A stretch of DNA of 64,000 bases from an uncultured Pelagibacteraceae bacterium (GTDB lineage: Bacteria > Pseudomonadota > Alphaproteobacteria > Pelagibacterales > Pelagibacteraceae). Location: positions 118,784 to 182,783 of the forward strand of contig CACDFZ010000001.1 of NCBI GenBank assembly GCA_902552185.1, written 5' to 3'. Position 1 is the first letter of the stretch; each line of letters opens with the position of its first letter. Both the position numbers and the translations under genes were made by a program. This document shows, in pieces, positions 31,352 through 41,439 of the stretch. The notes beneath the pieces were generated by a model. That model did no database searches, was not told the DNA's origin, and was given only the letters and a program-made list of their open reading frames with translations.

Positions 31352-31839
31352 AGAATTTTTAAAAAAGTCTCTTTATTTATAATTGACAACAAGTATTTTA
31401 GATCTTTTTTTGATAATGCTATACAACCTAATGTAGGTTTATAATTCTTTTTTGCAACATGCAAAAATATAGCACTTCCTCTTTTTTTCTTTACAGGATT
31501 AATATTATAGTTAATAACAACGATTATATCGTACACATTTTCTTTGATATACAATCTCTCTGCGCCACCTTTAAAAGGAAATTTTATAAACTTATTATAT
31601 AACTTTGACCGTATATCATCACACCAGCCATAATTTTTTTTTATTGGAATAGTCTTTAGTTTGGAATGAATCTTTTTAACCCTTTCCTTTCTGTAAAAAA
31701 TATATTTTAGTTTAAATCTTCCTCTAGGGGTACATTTATCCCCTTCTACTTTCTTACTTATAATTCCTCTTTTACCAATAGTACATTTTGCTTTATAGTC
31801 TTTAAAATAGATAAATTTTTTTTTTAATATTATATCCAT
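31348..31839 (-). CDS. L,D-transpeptidase catalytic (YkuD-like) domain protein
   Basis: CTIGKRGIISKKVEGDKCTPRGRFKL, GSAIFLHVAKKNYKPTLGCIALSKKDL. Confidence 0.85.
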   Translation of the reverse strand: MDIILKKKFIYFKDYKAKCTIGKRGIISKKVEGDKCTPRGRFKLKYIFYRKERVKKIHSKLKTIPIKKNYGWCDDIRSKLYNKFIKFPFKGGAERLYIKENVYDIIVVINYNINPVKKKRGSAIFLHVAKKNYKPTLGCIALSKKDLKYLLSIINKETFLKIL

Positions 31840-32467
31840 GGTTTATAAAAAAAATATCATTTTAGCATTTGGAAATAAAGAATTTAATAATTCTTTGAAT
31901 GAAATCCAAGAATATTTAAGTTTTAATTTGGTAACTCTAGATAATTATAAAGATTACAATTCTTCAGAAAGTTATCAAGGTTTCATAATTCACGAAGATG
32001 CATTCAAAGACAAAAATTTTCAAAATTTAATTAAAAATCAAAATACAAACAAAATTGTTTTTCACAATTCAAAAAAGATTGAAGGTTTAGAAAACATTGA
32101 AAAATTAAATTTACCGGTATCTTTCGATCAAATTAACAAAATTGTAGTAAATAATATTGTAAAAAAAGAATTTAAAACGAATTCATCTTTAAAAATCAAT
32201 GATTATAAATTAAATAAAAATTTAAGACAGTTAATTAAAGATACTATTTTTTTAGATCTAACAGAGAAAGAAATAGAACTTATAGAGTTATTGAAAAAAA
32301 GATCATTTATTAAAAAAAAAGAAATTCTCTCAACTATATGGAGATATTCAGATGACGCAGACACGCATACTGTTGAAACACATATTTATAGATTAAGAAA
32401 AAAAGTTAAAGATGTTTTTAATGACGATTTATTTATAAAAAGTTCAAAAAAAGGATATACGATTTGA
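31838..32467 (+). CDS. OmpR/PhoB-type winged-helix regulator with degenerate N-terminal receiver-like domain
   Basis: LTEKEIELIELLKKRSFIKKKEILSTIWRYSDDADTHTVETHIYRLRKKV...IKSSKKGYTI winged helix. Confidence 0.85.
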   Translation: MVYKKNIILAFGNKEFNNSLNEIQEYLSFNLVTLDNYKDYNSSESYQGFIIHEDAFKDKNFQNLIKNQNTNKIVFHNSKKIEGLENIEKLNLPVSFDQINKIVVNNIVKKEFKTNSSLKINDYKLNKNLRQLIKDTIFLDLTEKEIELIELLKKRSFIKKKEILSTIWRYSDDADTHTVETHIYRLRKKVKDVFNDDLFIKSSKKGYTI

Positions 32468-32586
32468 AAAAAAGAAATAAATTTGCCAAAGATTTGATGA
32501 CGCCTAAATATCGAACAAGAATTGTTAAACCAAAAAAAGGCAAGGGTAGTTTTAAAAGAAAAAAAATAAAGAGTATTTGGAATTAG
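32464..32586 (+). CDS. arfA: ArfA-like alternative ribosome-rescue factor, 40 aa (not in ORF track)
   Basis: TTG start overlapping upstream stop: MKKRNKFAKDLMTPKYRTRIVKPKKGKGSFKRKKIKSIWN; matches ArfA pattern (L)FRxRVxxxKKGKGSYxRK. Confidence 0.7.
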   Translation: MKKRNKFAKDLMTPKYRTRIVKPKKGKGSFKRKKIKSIWN

Positions 32587-32596
32587 ATTAATTAAA

Positions 32597-33523
32597 TTAC
32601 AATCTTGCTCCAACCTGCTGAATAACTCTAGAAGAAAGTTCAGTACCTTTTTCCAAGCTTTCTTTTAAAGTCAGTTTGTTAATATATCCATGCAAAAATC
32701 CAGCAGCAAATAAATCACCCGCACCGGTTAAATCTTTAATATTTAAATTCTTTTTTGCTTCACACTTTATAATTTGATTATTTTGAATTGCTATGGCGCC
32801 ATTTTCGCCTCGAGTTATCACTATCAACTTTTGAATATTTTTTGCAAAAGCAACTACATCTTCGAAACTTTTTGCCTCTATTAAAGCCATAATTTCTTGC
32901 TCATTTGCAAATGTTACATCAAGTTTATTTTTAACTAAATCTAAGAAATAATCTTTATGTCTTTCGACACAAAATAGATCAGAAAGAGACATGGCTGATT
33001 GTTTAGAATAACTAATAACTTTATTAAAAGCTTTTTGAGGATTTCCTTTATCCCATAAGTATCCCTCAAGAAAAGTCATTTCGCTTTTTTTAACTATTTT
33101 TTCATCAATATCAATTTCACTTATTTTTCCTGCAGTACCTAAAAAAGTACACATGGTTCTTTCTGAGTCTGGGGTTACCAAAATTAAGCATGTACCCGTT
33201 GGTATTTTTTCAGATTTAATATTATAGTGAAATTGAACTTTTTCTTTTTCAAGTCCTTCAGAATACTTTTTACCCAAATCATCATCATTTACTTTTCCGA
33301 TAAAACCAACTTCATTACCTAGCTGGGAAAGACCTACAATTGAGTTAGCCACTGAACCTCCTGATATTGTCTTTTCAATTTTTAAATTTCCAAGAAGTTT
33401 TTCAAATTCTTTTTCATCTACAAGCTTCATTGTACTTTTAACAAGTCCATTTTTGATCAAGAAATTATTATCTATTTTGCAAATTACATCGACAATAGCA
33501 TTTCCTATACCTAAAATTTTCAT
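32597..33523 (-). CDS. PfkB family sugar/adenosine kinase
   Basis: GGSVANSIVGLSQLG, KDLTGAGDLFAAGFLHGY. Confidence 0.9.
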   Translation of the reverse strand: MKILGIGNAIVDVICKIDNNFLIKNGLVKSTMKLVDEKEFEKLLGNLKIEKTISGGSVANSIVGLSQLGNEVGFIGKVNDDDLGKKYSEGLEKEKVQFHYNIKSEKIPTGTCLILVTPDSERTMCTFLGTAGKISEIDIDEKIVKKSEMTFLEGYLWDKGNPQKAFNKVISYSKQSAMSLSDLFCVERHKDYFLDLVKNKLDVTFANEQEIMALIEAKSFEDVVAFAKNIQKLIVITRGENGAIAIQNNQIIKCEAKKNLNIKDLTGAGDLFAAGFLHGYINKLTLKESLEKGTELSSRVIQQVGARL

Positions 33524-33524
33524 A

Positions 33525-34178
33525 TCAAGCTTTCTTTGTAATAAATTTCTTTTTTCTATTTGGGTAACAGCTTTTACAAATTTTGCAAGTCAAACCAAAG
33601 CAATCCCTTGCTTTACAATATTCTCTACCATACCAAATAATTTGAAGGTGAAGTTTATTCCAATTTTTCTTCGGGAATAAAGATTTTAAATCCTTTTCAG
33701 TTTGCACAACATTTTTTCCATTAGTCAATCCCCATCTTTGAGCAAGCCGATGAATATGAGTATCAACAGGAAATGCAGGATAGCCAAAACCTTGGGACAT
33801 GACTACACTCGCAGTTTTATGTCCAACACCAGGAAGTTGCTCAAGTTCCTCGTAAGTATTTGGTACCTTACTCTTATATTTCTCAACCAAAGTTTTTGAG
33901 AGATAATAAATACTTTTAGCTTTAATTCTGAAAATTCCAATTTTTCTAATTAATTGCTCTATTTTTTTTCTTCCTAATTTTACAAAATGTTTTGGATGAT
34001 TATATCTAGGATAAATATCTTTTGTAACATTATTAACATTTACGTCAGTACATTGCGCTGAAAGCAAAACAGAAACTAGAAGTGTAAAAATATTTCTATA
34101 GTTAAGGGGTGTAGGTACCTTAGGATAGGTATTATTTAATATTTTTTGAATAATCTTAGATTTATTTTTCTTGTTCAC
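33525..34178 (-). CDS. nth: Endonuclease III
   Basis: LLSAQCTDVNVN, LPGVGHKTASVV, VDTHIHRLAQRWGL, C-terminal FeS cysteines CKARDCFGLTCKICKSC. Confidence 0.95.
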   Translation of the reverse strand: MNKKNKSKIIQKILNNTYPKVPTPLNYRNIFTLLVSVLLSAQCTDVNVNNVTKDIYPRYNHPKHFVKLGRKKIEQLIRKIGIFRIKAKSIYYLSKTLVEKYKSKVPNTYEELEQLPGVGHKTASVVMSQGFGYPAFPVDTHIHRLAQRWGLTNGKNVVQTEKDLKSLFPKKNWNKLHLQIIWYGREYCKARDCFGLTCKICKSCYPNRKKKFITKKA

Positions 34179-34951
34179 TTAAAGTTTAACAGATCTCTCA
34201 TTGAATATAGACCTGGTTTTTTTTTCATCAGCCATTTAGATGCTGACAAAGCGCCTTCAGAGTATAAAGCTCTGTCAAAAGACTTATGATTTAATGTTAC
34301 AATTTCTTTGCCATTTGAAAAATTCACCTCATGTTCTCCAATAAAATTACCTTTTCGAATCGAATTAAAATTTATTTTTTTTCCATAAGGAAAGTTTTTT
34401 TTATTTAAATATTTCTTTCCTATCAAGTTATAAAAGTTTTTACTTTTCCCATCCGCTATACCCCTTCCTAGCATTAAAGCTGTTCCAGAAGGATGATCTT
34501 TTTTGTATTTATGATGAACCTCATATACTTTTGTAAGAAAATTATTACCTAAAGATTTAGAGGCAATTTCCGTTAAATATATTAAAAGGTTTACACCTAA
34601 ACTCATATTACCAGCTTTAAGAATTGGTATATTTTTTGAAAATTTTTTTATTATACTCTCTTCTCTTTTAGAAAAGCCAGTAGTTCCGATGACTACTCTT
34701 TTCTTAAGTTTTGAAGCAATCTTTAAAACCTGCAAAGTACATTTTGGCACAGTGAAGTCAACAATCACATTTGCTTTTTTGAAAGCATCAACAGTATTAA
34801 GTTTGAGCTTAACGCCAGAAATCTTTTTTGAAACAATCTTACTCTCTGTCAGAGCAACTATTTTAAAATCTTTGTTATTTTTAGAGGATTTAATGAGTTG
34901 TTGTCCCATTCTTCCTAGACAGCCAGTTATAGCTAAATTGATTTTTTTCAT
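34175..34951 (-). CDS. dapB: 4-hydroxy-tetrahydrodipicolinate reductase
   Basis: NLAITGCLGRMGQQLI, VIGTTGFSKREE, EVHHKYKKDHPSGTALMLG. Confidence 0.95.
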   Translation of the reverse strand: MKKINLAITGCLGRMGQQLIKSSKNNKDFKIVALTESKIVSKKISGVKLKLNTVDAFKKANVIVDFTVPKCTLQVLKIASKLKKRVVIGTTGFSKREESIIKKFSKNIPILKAGNMSLGVNLLIYLTEIASKSLGNNFLTKVYEVHHKYKKDHPSGTALMLGRGIADGKSKNFYNLIGKKYLNKKNFPYGKKINFNSIRKGNFIGEHEVNFSNGKEIVTLNHKSFDRALYSEGALSASKWLMKKKPGLYSMRDLLNFK

Positions 34952-35112
34952 TATATAAACAGATTAATAATTACAACAATAATCAATACAATTATAGTCC
35001 AAATAAAAAGATTTTTAATTAATTGCTTCCGTTTTCTATTGGTATTTAAAAATGAAGGAAGAACTAAAAATAACACTGCAATCAGAAAGATAGCAGACAT
35101 AATTTCTTGCAT
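34951..35112 (-). CDS. Small membrane protein, 53 aa, unknown function (not in ORF track)
   Basis: MQEIMSAIFLIAVLFLVLPSFLNTNRKRKQLIKNLFIWTIIVLIIVVIINLFI; two hydrophobic segments; stop TAA shares a base with dapB ATG. Confidence 0.65.
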   Translation of the reverse strand: MQEIMSAIFLIAVLFLVLPSFLNTNRKRKQLIKNLFIWTIIVLIIVVIINLFI

Positions 35113-35124
35113 AATCATAAATAA

Positions 35125-36252
35125 TTATGAGTTTTTCCAAAATTTTTTTGCTTTTTCAAAAAAGTTTTTAATAATTGGGCTTGATTTTTCCGACTCTATT
35201 TTTCGAAACTCTTCTAAAAGCTCCTTCTGTTTGGAATTTAAACTTGAGGGAACCTCAGTAACTATTTTAATATATAAGTCACCATAACCATTGCCTCTTA
35301 GTACCGGCATACCCTTGCCCCTAAGTCTTAATTGTTTTCCATGTTGTGTTCCAGCTGGAATTTTGATCTTTGCCTTACCACCATCAATAGAGGGTACCTC
35401 CACAGAAGTGCCTAGTGCTGCATCGGTAAATGTTATAGGCAACTCAAAATATAAATGTTCGTCTGATCTCTTAAAAATACTATGACTATCAACCGAAATA
35501 AATAAATATAAATCTCCAGTAGAGCCACCTTTGCTTCCCGCCTCTCCTTTGCCAGAGACTCTTATTCTGGTTCCATCATCAACCCCTTTTGGAATTTTAA
35601 CTGAAACACTTTCTTTACTTTGAATTTTACCGATACCACCACATTGTTTACAAGGATTACTAATTTTTTCTCCGTACCCACTACATTCAGGACAAGTTTG
35701 CTGAATAGTAAAAAATCCTTGGTTTGATCTTACTTTACCTCTTCCATTACAATACTTACATGTTACAGGTTTTGAGCCAGGCTCCGACCCTTGACCTGTG
35801 CATCTAGAACATTTTTTATAAGTTGTATAATTTACCTTTTTATTTAAGCCAGAGTACGCTTCCTCCATGCTTATAGATACATCATATCTTAAATCATTTC
35901 CTCTGTTAGAGGACCTTCTCGCAGATCTTCTACCACCACCGAATACATCATCGCCAAAAAAATCTTCAAAAATATCAGAGAATGAAGATCCAAAATCAAA
36001 ATTACCAAATCCTTGATTTCCCCCACCTTCAAAAGCCGCATGACCAAACTGATCGTAATTAGTTTTTCTTTTATCGTCTGACAGCACGTGATACGCTTCA
36101 CTTGCTTCTTTAAATTTATCTTCTGATGCTTTATCGCCTTTGTTTTTATCTGGATGATATTTTAGTGCTAATTTGCGATAGGCTTTTTTAATTTCATCCT
36201 TAGAAGAGGATTTAGATACACCTAAGATTTCATAATAATCTCTTTTTGCCAC
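35125..36252 (-). CDS. dnaJ: Chaperone DnaJ
   Basis: [34 protein letters not shown]; four CxxCxGxG zinc repeats. Confidence 0.97.
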   Translation of the reverse strand: MAKRDYYEILGVSKSSSKDEIKKAYRKLALKYHPDKNKGDKASEDKFKEASEAYHVLSDDKRKTNYDQFGHAAFEGGGNQGFGNFDFGSSFSDIFEDFFGDDVFGGGRRSARRSSNRGNDLRYDVSISMEEAYSGLNKKVNYTTYKKCSRCTGQGSEPGSKPVTCKYCNGRGKVRSNQGFFTIQQTCPECSGYGEKISNPCKQCGGIGKIQSKESVSVKIPKGVDDGTRIRVSGKGEAGSKGGSTGDLYLFISVDSHSIFKRSDEHLYFELPITFTDAALGTSVEVPSIDGGKAKIKIPAGTQHGKQLRLRGKGMPVLRGNGYGDLYIKIVTEVPSSLNSKQKELLEEFRKIESEKSSPIIKNFFEKAKKFWKNS

Positions 36253-36275
36253 AAGAAATTGCTCCTTTTTTTATC

Positions 36276-38201
36276 TTAGGCGCTTTTTTCTTTGTCCTCT
36301 TTTACGTCTTCGAAGTCAGCGTCAACAACGTTTTCTTTATCATCACCCTTGTTTTTGGGATCTTGATTATTTTTATCATCTTTAGGTTGATTTTTTTGTT
36401 GGCTTTTGTAAATAGCTTCACCAAGTTTCATTGAAACCTGTATAAGACTTTGAGTTTTTTTCTTTATATTTTCTGTGTCTGTGCCTTTTAGGGCTTCTTT
36501 AAGATCAGCAACACCAGTTTCAATGGCTTTTTTCTCTTCAGCTGATACTTTATCGCCGTGCTCTTTTAAACTTTTTTCAGTAGAGAAAACAATACTGTCT
36601 GCTTGATTTCTCGCATCAACACCATCTCTTTTTTTCTTGTCAGCCTCTTTATTTGCTTCTGCATCTTTTACCATTTTATTAATCTCTTCTTCGGACAAAC
36701 CACCAGAGGCTTGAATTTGTATCTTTTGCTCTTTTCCTGTCCCCTTATCTTTTGCTGAAACACTAACTATTCCGTTTGCATCAATATCAAAGGTTACTTC
36801 AATTTGAGGAGTTCCTCTTGCAGCTGGAGGAATGCCAACTAACTCAAAATTTCCTAATAGCTTGTTATCAGCTGCCATCTCTCTTTCTCCTTGTAAAACT
36901 CTAATGGAAACAGCGGGTTGATTATCTTCTGCAGTAGAAAATACTTGGCTTTTTTTGGTAGGAATAGTTGTATTTTTATCTATAAGTTTTGTTGATACGC
37001 CACCTAAAGTCTCTATTCCTAGTGACAATGGTGTGACGTCCAAAAGCAAAACATCTTTTACATCACCTTGAAGAACACCAGCTTGGATTGCTGCACCCAT
37101 TGCAACAACTTCATCTGGGTTTACACTTTTGTTAGGTTCTTTACCAAAAAAGTTTTTAACTGTTTCAATTATTTTTGGCATTCTAGTCATGCCGCCAACT
37201 AATACTACCTCATTAATTTCTGCTGCAGAAAAACCAGAGTCTTTCAAAGCTGTTTTACATGGATTTAATGTTCTTTCAATCAAACTTTGGACTAAGGCTT
37301 CCAACTTTGCTCTAGTAAATTTTAAATTCAAATGTTTTGGACCAGATTTATCAGCTGTAATGAATGGTAAATTTATTTCTGTTTGTGTCGCAGAAGAGAG
37401 CTCAATTTTTGCTTTCTCTGCAGACTCTTTTAATCTTTGTAATGCTAGCTTATCAGATTTTAAATCTATTCCATTATCTTTTTTAAATTCATTAACTAGA
37501 TATTCAACTATAGTGTCATCAAAGTCTTCGCCACCTAAAAATGTATCTCCATTTGTAGATTTGACTTCAAATACTCCATCACCGATTTCTAAAATTGATA
37601 CATCAAAAGTACCACCGCCTAAATCATAAACAGCTATTTTTTTTCCTCCCTTTTTATCTAAACCATAAGCTAAAGAAGCTGCTGTCGGTTCATTGATAAT
37701 TCTTAAGACTTCTAATCCTGCAATTTTACCAGCATCTTTTGTTGCTTGTCTTTGAGAGTCATTAAAATAAGCAGGTACAGTTATAACTGCTTTCGTTACT
37801 GCTTGACCTAAATATTTTTCTGCTGTCTCTTTCATCTTTTGAAGTACAAACGCTGAGATTTGAGCAGGTGAATATTTTTTACCTTTACCTTCTACCCAAG
37901 CATCACCGTTATCAGATTTAATTATTTTATATGGAACTTTCGAAATATCTTTTTGCACTGATGGTCCATCAAATTTTCTACCTATAAGTCTTTTAACGGC
38001 AAAAATAGTATCTTCAGGATTTGTTACTGCTTGTCTTTTTGCAGGTTGACCAACTAATTTTTCTTCCTTTTCTAAAAAGGCTACTACTGACGGTGTGGTT
38101 CTTGCACCTTCAGCATTTTCTAAAACCTTCGCTTGTGTACCATCCATTATAGCTACACAAGAATTGGTAGTTCCTAAATCTATTCCTATAACTCTACTCA
38201 T
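36276..38201 (-). CDS. dnaK: Chaperone DnaK
   Basis: [54 protein letters not shown]. Confidence 0.98.
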   Translation of the reverse strand: MSRVIGIDLGTTNSCVAIMDGTQAKVLENAEGARTTPSVVAFLEKEEKLVGQPAKRQAVTNPEDTIFAVKRLIGRKFDGPSVQKDISKVPYKIIKSDNGDAWVEGKGKKYSPAQISAFVLQKMKETAEKYLGQAVTKAVITVPAYFNDSQRQATKDAGKIAGLEVLRIINEPTAASLAYGLDKKGGKKIAVYDLGGGTFDVSILEIGDGVFEVKSTNGDTFLGGEDFDDTIVEYLVNEFKKDNGIDLKSDKLALQRLKESAEKAKIELSSATQTEINLPFITADKSGPKHLNLKFTRAKLEALVQSLIERTLNPCKTALKDSGFSAAEINEVVLVGGMTRMPKIIETVKNFFGKEPNKSVNPDEVVAMGAAIQAGVLQGDVKDVLLLDVTPLSLGIETLGGVSTKLIDKNTTIPTKKSQVFSTAEDNQPAVSIRVLQGEREMAADNKLLGNFELVGIPPAARGTPQIEVTFDIDANGIVSVSAKDKGTGKEQKIQIQASGGLSEEEINKMVKDAEANKEADKKKRDGVDARNQADSIVFSTEKSLKEHGDKVSAEEKKAIETGVADLKEALKGTDTENIKKKTQSLIQVSMKLGEAIYKSQQKNQPKDDKNNQDPKNKGDDKENVVDADFEDVKEDKEKSA

Positions 38202-38223
38202 ATTTTCCTTTGTTTACAGTTTC

Positions 38224-38253
38224 TATATGGGGTCTAATTACTATTCTACAAGG
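38224..38253 (-). promoter_or_regulatory. Sigma-32 (RpoH) type heat-shock promoter for dnaK
   Basis: Minus strand CCTTGTA-N14-CCCCATATA, close to CTTGAA/CCCCATNT, 23 nt upstream of dnaK. Confidence 0.75.
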
Positions 38254-38260
38254 CGTTTTT

Positions 38261-38833
38261 TTATTTATTTTTGTCATTTTTATCACCTTTTTTCTTTGAA
38301 ATTCCTACAAATGATGGTCTCAACAATCTCTCACCAAACATAAACCCTGGTTGAATTTCTTGAATAATAGTACCTGGCTCAACCTTCTCATCCTCAATTT
38401 CTAGCATTGCTTGATGAAAATTTGGATCAAACATTTTATTTAGACATTTAATTCTAGTAATTTTGTTTTTTTCAAAAGTGGAAACTAAATCTTTTTCAAT
38501 TATTTCTAAATTTTTTAGAAATTTTGCAAATTCTTTACTCTTTTTAAGATCCTCATCCTCTTGCATTGATTTTTTTGCTCTTTGTAGGTTATCTAATGAT
38601 GTTAACATTTCTCGAGCAAAGTTAAAGCCTCCAAAATCAAAGGCATCTTTGATCTCTTTTTCAAACCTTCTTCTTTGATTTTCAGAATCTGCTAAAGCTC
38701 TAAGCAGTTTATCTTCAGATATTTTTAATCTTTCTTCAATAGTATGTTCATCTTTTTGACTCTTGGTCTCCTCAACAATTGAAGATTTATTATCTTCTTT
38801 ATTTATATTTTCGTCTTTGTTAGATTCGTTCAT
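38261..38833 (-). CDS. grpE: Nucleotide exchange factor GrpE
   Basis: RALADSENQRRRFEKEI, DPNFHQAMLEIEDEKVEPGTIIQEIQPGFMFGERLLRPSFVGISK. Confidence 0.95.
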   Translation of the reverse strand: MNESNKDENINKEDNKSSIVEETKSQKDEHTIEERLKISEDKLLRALADSENQRRRFEKEIKDAFDFGGFNFAREMLTSLDNLQRAKKSMQEDEDLKKSKEFAKFLKNLEIIEKDLVSTFEKNKITRIKCLNKMFDPNFHQAMLEIEDEKVEPGTIIQEIQPGFMFGERLLRPSFVGISKKKGDKNDKNK

Positions 38834-38874
38834 AATAGCTATATAATGTTAAAATATACAATTACTAGTATCTG

Positions 38875-39474
38875 ATGAAAAAAAATAACATATTGCTAAT
38901 AGGTACTCATAATGATGGAAAATTTAAGGAAATAAGCAAATTAATTAGCAAAAAAATTAAGAAGATTTCACCAAAAAGTTTAAAAATTGATTCACCAAAA
39001 GAAACTGGTAAAACTTTTAAATCAAATTCAGAACTTAAAGCCAATTTTTTTTTTAAAAAATCAAAACTTATCTCAATATCGGATGACTCGGGGTTAGAAA
39101 TATTAGCATTAAAAAAAAAACCAGGAATTTATTCAGCCAGATGGGCAAAACGAAGCGGAAGCTTCAAAAAGGCTATGATTTATATTTTAAAAAAAATTAA
39201 GAACAAAAAAAATAGAAAGGCAAGATTTATTTGCAGTTTATCAATAAAGCTCAATAAAAAAAAAATGATTACCTCTGAGGGAGTCATACACGGTAAAATT
39301 TCATTTAAAATTTTGGGAAACAAGGGATTTGGGTATGATCCGATTTTTATTCCTAATAACTCCAAACTTACATTTGGTCAGATAAGTACTTCTAAAAAAA
39401 TGAGAATTGATCATAGAAGTATAGCTTTCAAAAAACTAAAAAAAAAACTAATACTTAATAAATTTTTTATTTGA
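38875..39474 (+). CDS. rdgB: RdgB/HAM1 family non-canonical purine NTP pyrophosphatase
   Basis: ILLIGTHNDGKFKEIS, SISDDSGLEILALKKKPGIYSARWA, GFGYDPIFIP. Confidence 0.93.
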   Translation: MKKNNILLIGTHNDGKFKEISKLISKKIKKISPKSLKIDSPKETGKTFKSNSELKANFFFKKSKLISISDDSGLEILALKKKPGIYSARWAKRSGSFKKAMIYILKKIKNKKNRKARFICSLSIKLNKKKMITSEGVIHGKISFKILGNKGFGYDPIFIPNNSKLTFGQISTSKKMRIDHRSIAFKKLKKKLILNKFFI

Positions 39475-40602
39475 AACTTTATACATATTTAGTTTTTGAA
39501 TTAATTTTCCGTCTTTAAAACTAAATGTTCCAATTTTACCTCTTATACTATCTTTGATAATAAAATCTTTCACGGAAGTTATTTTAAAATCTTTTTTATT
39601 CCAAATGTAATAAATAAGTCCAAGAGCGTCATAAGTTAAAATTGTAATTTCAGTTGGTTGTAAACCATAAATTTTAAAATATTTTCTTTTGTATTTTTGA
39701 AAATTATTAATATCTACAGATGGATAATATAAATTTTCTATAGAATTTTCTAGAAAGATACTTTTATCAAACCATTGATTTACAGTTACTATTAAAACTT
39801 CTTCTTGGTCTACATCTGAATAGACTAATGATGTAAGTACACTTTTTAGACTATCTCCGAAATCAATAATTATTACTGAGTCAAAGTTTACTTTTCCAAT
39901 TGTGTACTTTTGCTCTAACCTTTTTAATTCTAATTTAGATGCCTCATCATCTTTCTCTTCTAATATTTTTACTCTTGAAATCAGATTTCTTTTTCTTTGT
40001 TTATAATTAGTCAATTTTTCAATGTCACCGGTAAGAACCTTTGGATCAGCGCTGTATTTAAATATTTTTTTGTTATTAATGTTTATATTGCTAATTTTAG
40101 AATCAATTAAAGGCGTGTATTTATTTTTTGGATACATAATAATTGTTTTTTTTCTCTTATTTTTTTCTATAAAATTTTCTATTGATTTTATTTGAGACTC
40201 TAAACTAACACCAATACTTAAAATATTGCTTTGAACTTTTGGATTGATATTTGAGGGAGAAATAAAAATCATATCTTTATAATTTGATAACATCTTAAAA
40301 TCTTCTTGGCTTATTGGTCCAATAACAATCTTAATATTTTCATCTTTTAAAGATTCTACAGACTGAATTAATTTTTCAGGATTATTAAAACCAGAGTCTC
40401 TAGGAAAAATTTTTATTTTATCATCATCAATCTCATCTAAGGCTAGCTGAAGAGATAACATTATTGATTGGCCCATATCTTTATATTCTCCACTAAATGG
40501 AGCCAAAAGTCCCACCTTAAGATACTTTTGGTTCTCTTCTGCAAAAGAGTTAAAATTATAAAATAATAATATATAAGTAATAGTAATTATTTTTTTTAAC
40601 AT
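39448..40602 (-). CDS. Penicillin-binding protein activator / periplasmic substrate-binding-like (LpoA-like) protein
   Basis: Signal peptide; KVGLLAPFSGEYKDMGQSIMLSLQLALDEI; divergent from rsmI as in LpoA loci. Confidence 0.75.
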   Translation of the reverse strand: MLKKIITITYILLFYNFNSFAEENQKYLKVGLLAPFSGEYKDMGQSIMLSLQLALDEIDDDKIKIFPRDSGFNNPEKLIQSVESLKDENIKIVIGPISQEDFKMLSNYKDMIFISPSNINPKVQSNILSIGVSLESQIKSIENFIEKNKRKKTIIMYPKNKYTPLIDSKISNININNKKIFKYSADPKVLTGDIEKLTNYKQRKRNLISRVKILEEKDDEASKLELKRLEQKYTIGKVNFDSVIIIDFGDSLKSVLTSLVYSDVDQEEVLIVTVNQWFDKSIFLENSIENLYYPSVDINNFQKYKRKYFKIYGLQPTEITILTYDALGLIYYIWNKKDFKITSVKDFIIKDSIRGKIGTFSFKDGKLIQKLNMYKVSNKKFIKY

Positions 40603-40608
40603 GACTTT

Positions 40609-41439
40609 ATGAAAAATTTTGAAAAAGGCTTATATATCGTTTCAACACCAATAGGAAATTTAAAGGATATAACATTTCGAGCAGTCGAAGTTCTTAAGAA
40701 TTCTGATTTCATTCTCTGTGAGGATACAAGACACTCGACAAAATTATTAAATATATTCAACATAAAAAATAAATTAATTCCATATCATAAGTTTAATGAA
40801 AAAAAATCTGTAAGTAAAATTATACAATATTTAAATGAGGGCAAAATTTTGTCTTTAATTTCTGATGCAGGAACACCGGTTTTATCTGACCCAGGAAATA
40901 TAATAATCAAGGAATGTATAAAAAATGACCTTAAAGTTTTTACTGTTCCAGGTCCATCCGCCGTATCTGCGGCGGTAAGCTTGTCAGGATTTGGAGATAG
41001 ATTTTTATTTTATGGTTTTCTTCCAAAAACTGTAAACGACCTAAATACAGTTCTAAAAAAATTAAATATAGAGGATTTTTCATTAGTATTTTTTATACCA
41101 GCAATCAAAATAAATTTTTACATTAAACACTTTAAAAAATATTTTTCTGGAAGAGATATTTTTATAGCAAGGGAGATGACAAAAAAATATGAGACCTATT
41201 ATAGAGAAAGTATAAATAATATAGGTACTTTTAAATTACAATTAAAAGGGGAATTAACAATTGTCATTTCTCAAAAAACTAAAAAAAAATTATTAACAAC
41301 TGATTATGAAAAAATTGAAAAACAAGTTAAAAAATATTTAAAAAGCTATACAGTAAAAGACATTGTTGAACTAATATCTAAAAAAGAGCAAGTGCCAAAA
41401 AAAGTAATTTATAATCTTTGCATTAAAAACAAAATATGA
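40609..41439 (+). CDS. rsmI: 16S rRNA 2'-O-methyltransferase RsmI
   Basis: GLYIVSTPIGNLKDITFRAVEVLKNSDFILCEDTRHSTKLL, SDAGTPVLSDPG. Confidence 0.95.
   Translation: MKNFEKGLYIVSTPIGNLKDITFRAVEVLKNSDFILCEDTRHSTKLLNIFNIKNKLIPYHKFNEKKSVSKIIQYLNEGKILSLISDAGTPVLSDPGNIIIKECIKNDLKVFTVPGPSAVSAAVSLSGFGDRFLFYGFLPKTVNDLNTVLKKLNIEDFSLVFFIPAIKINFYIKHFKKYFSGRDIFIAREMTKKYETYYRESINNIGTFKLQLKGELTIVISQKTKKKLLTTDYEKIEKQVKKYLKSYTVKDIVELISKKEQVPKKVIYNLCIKNKI

Noticed and set aside
37129-37629. 166-aa + ORF inside dnaK
   Set aside because: Antisense to DnaK; a typical codon-bias shadow ORF.
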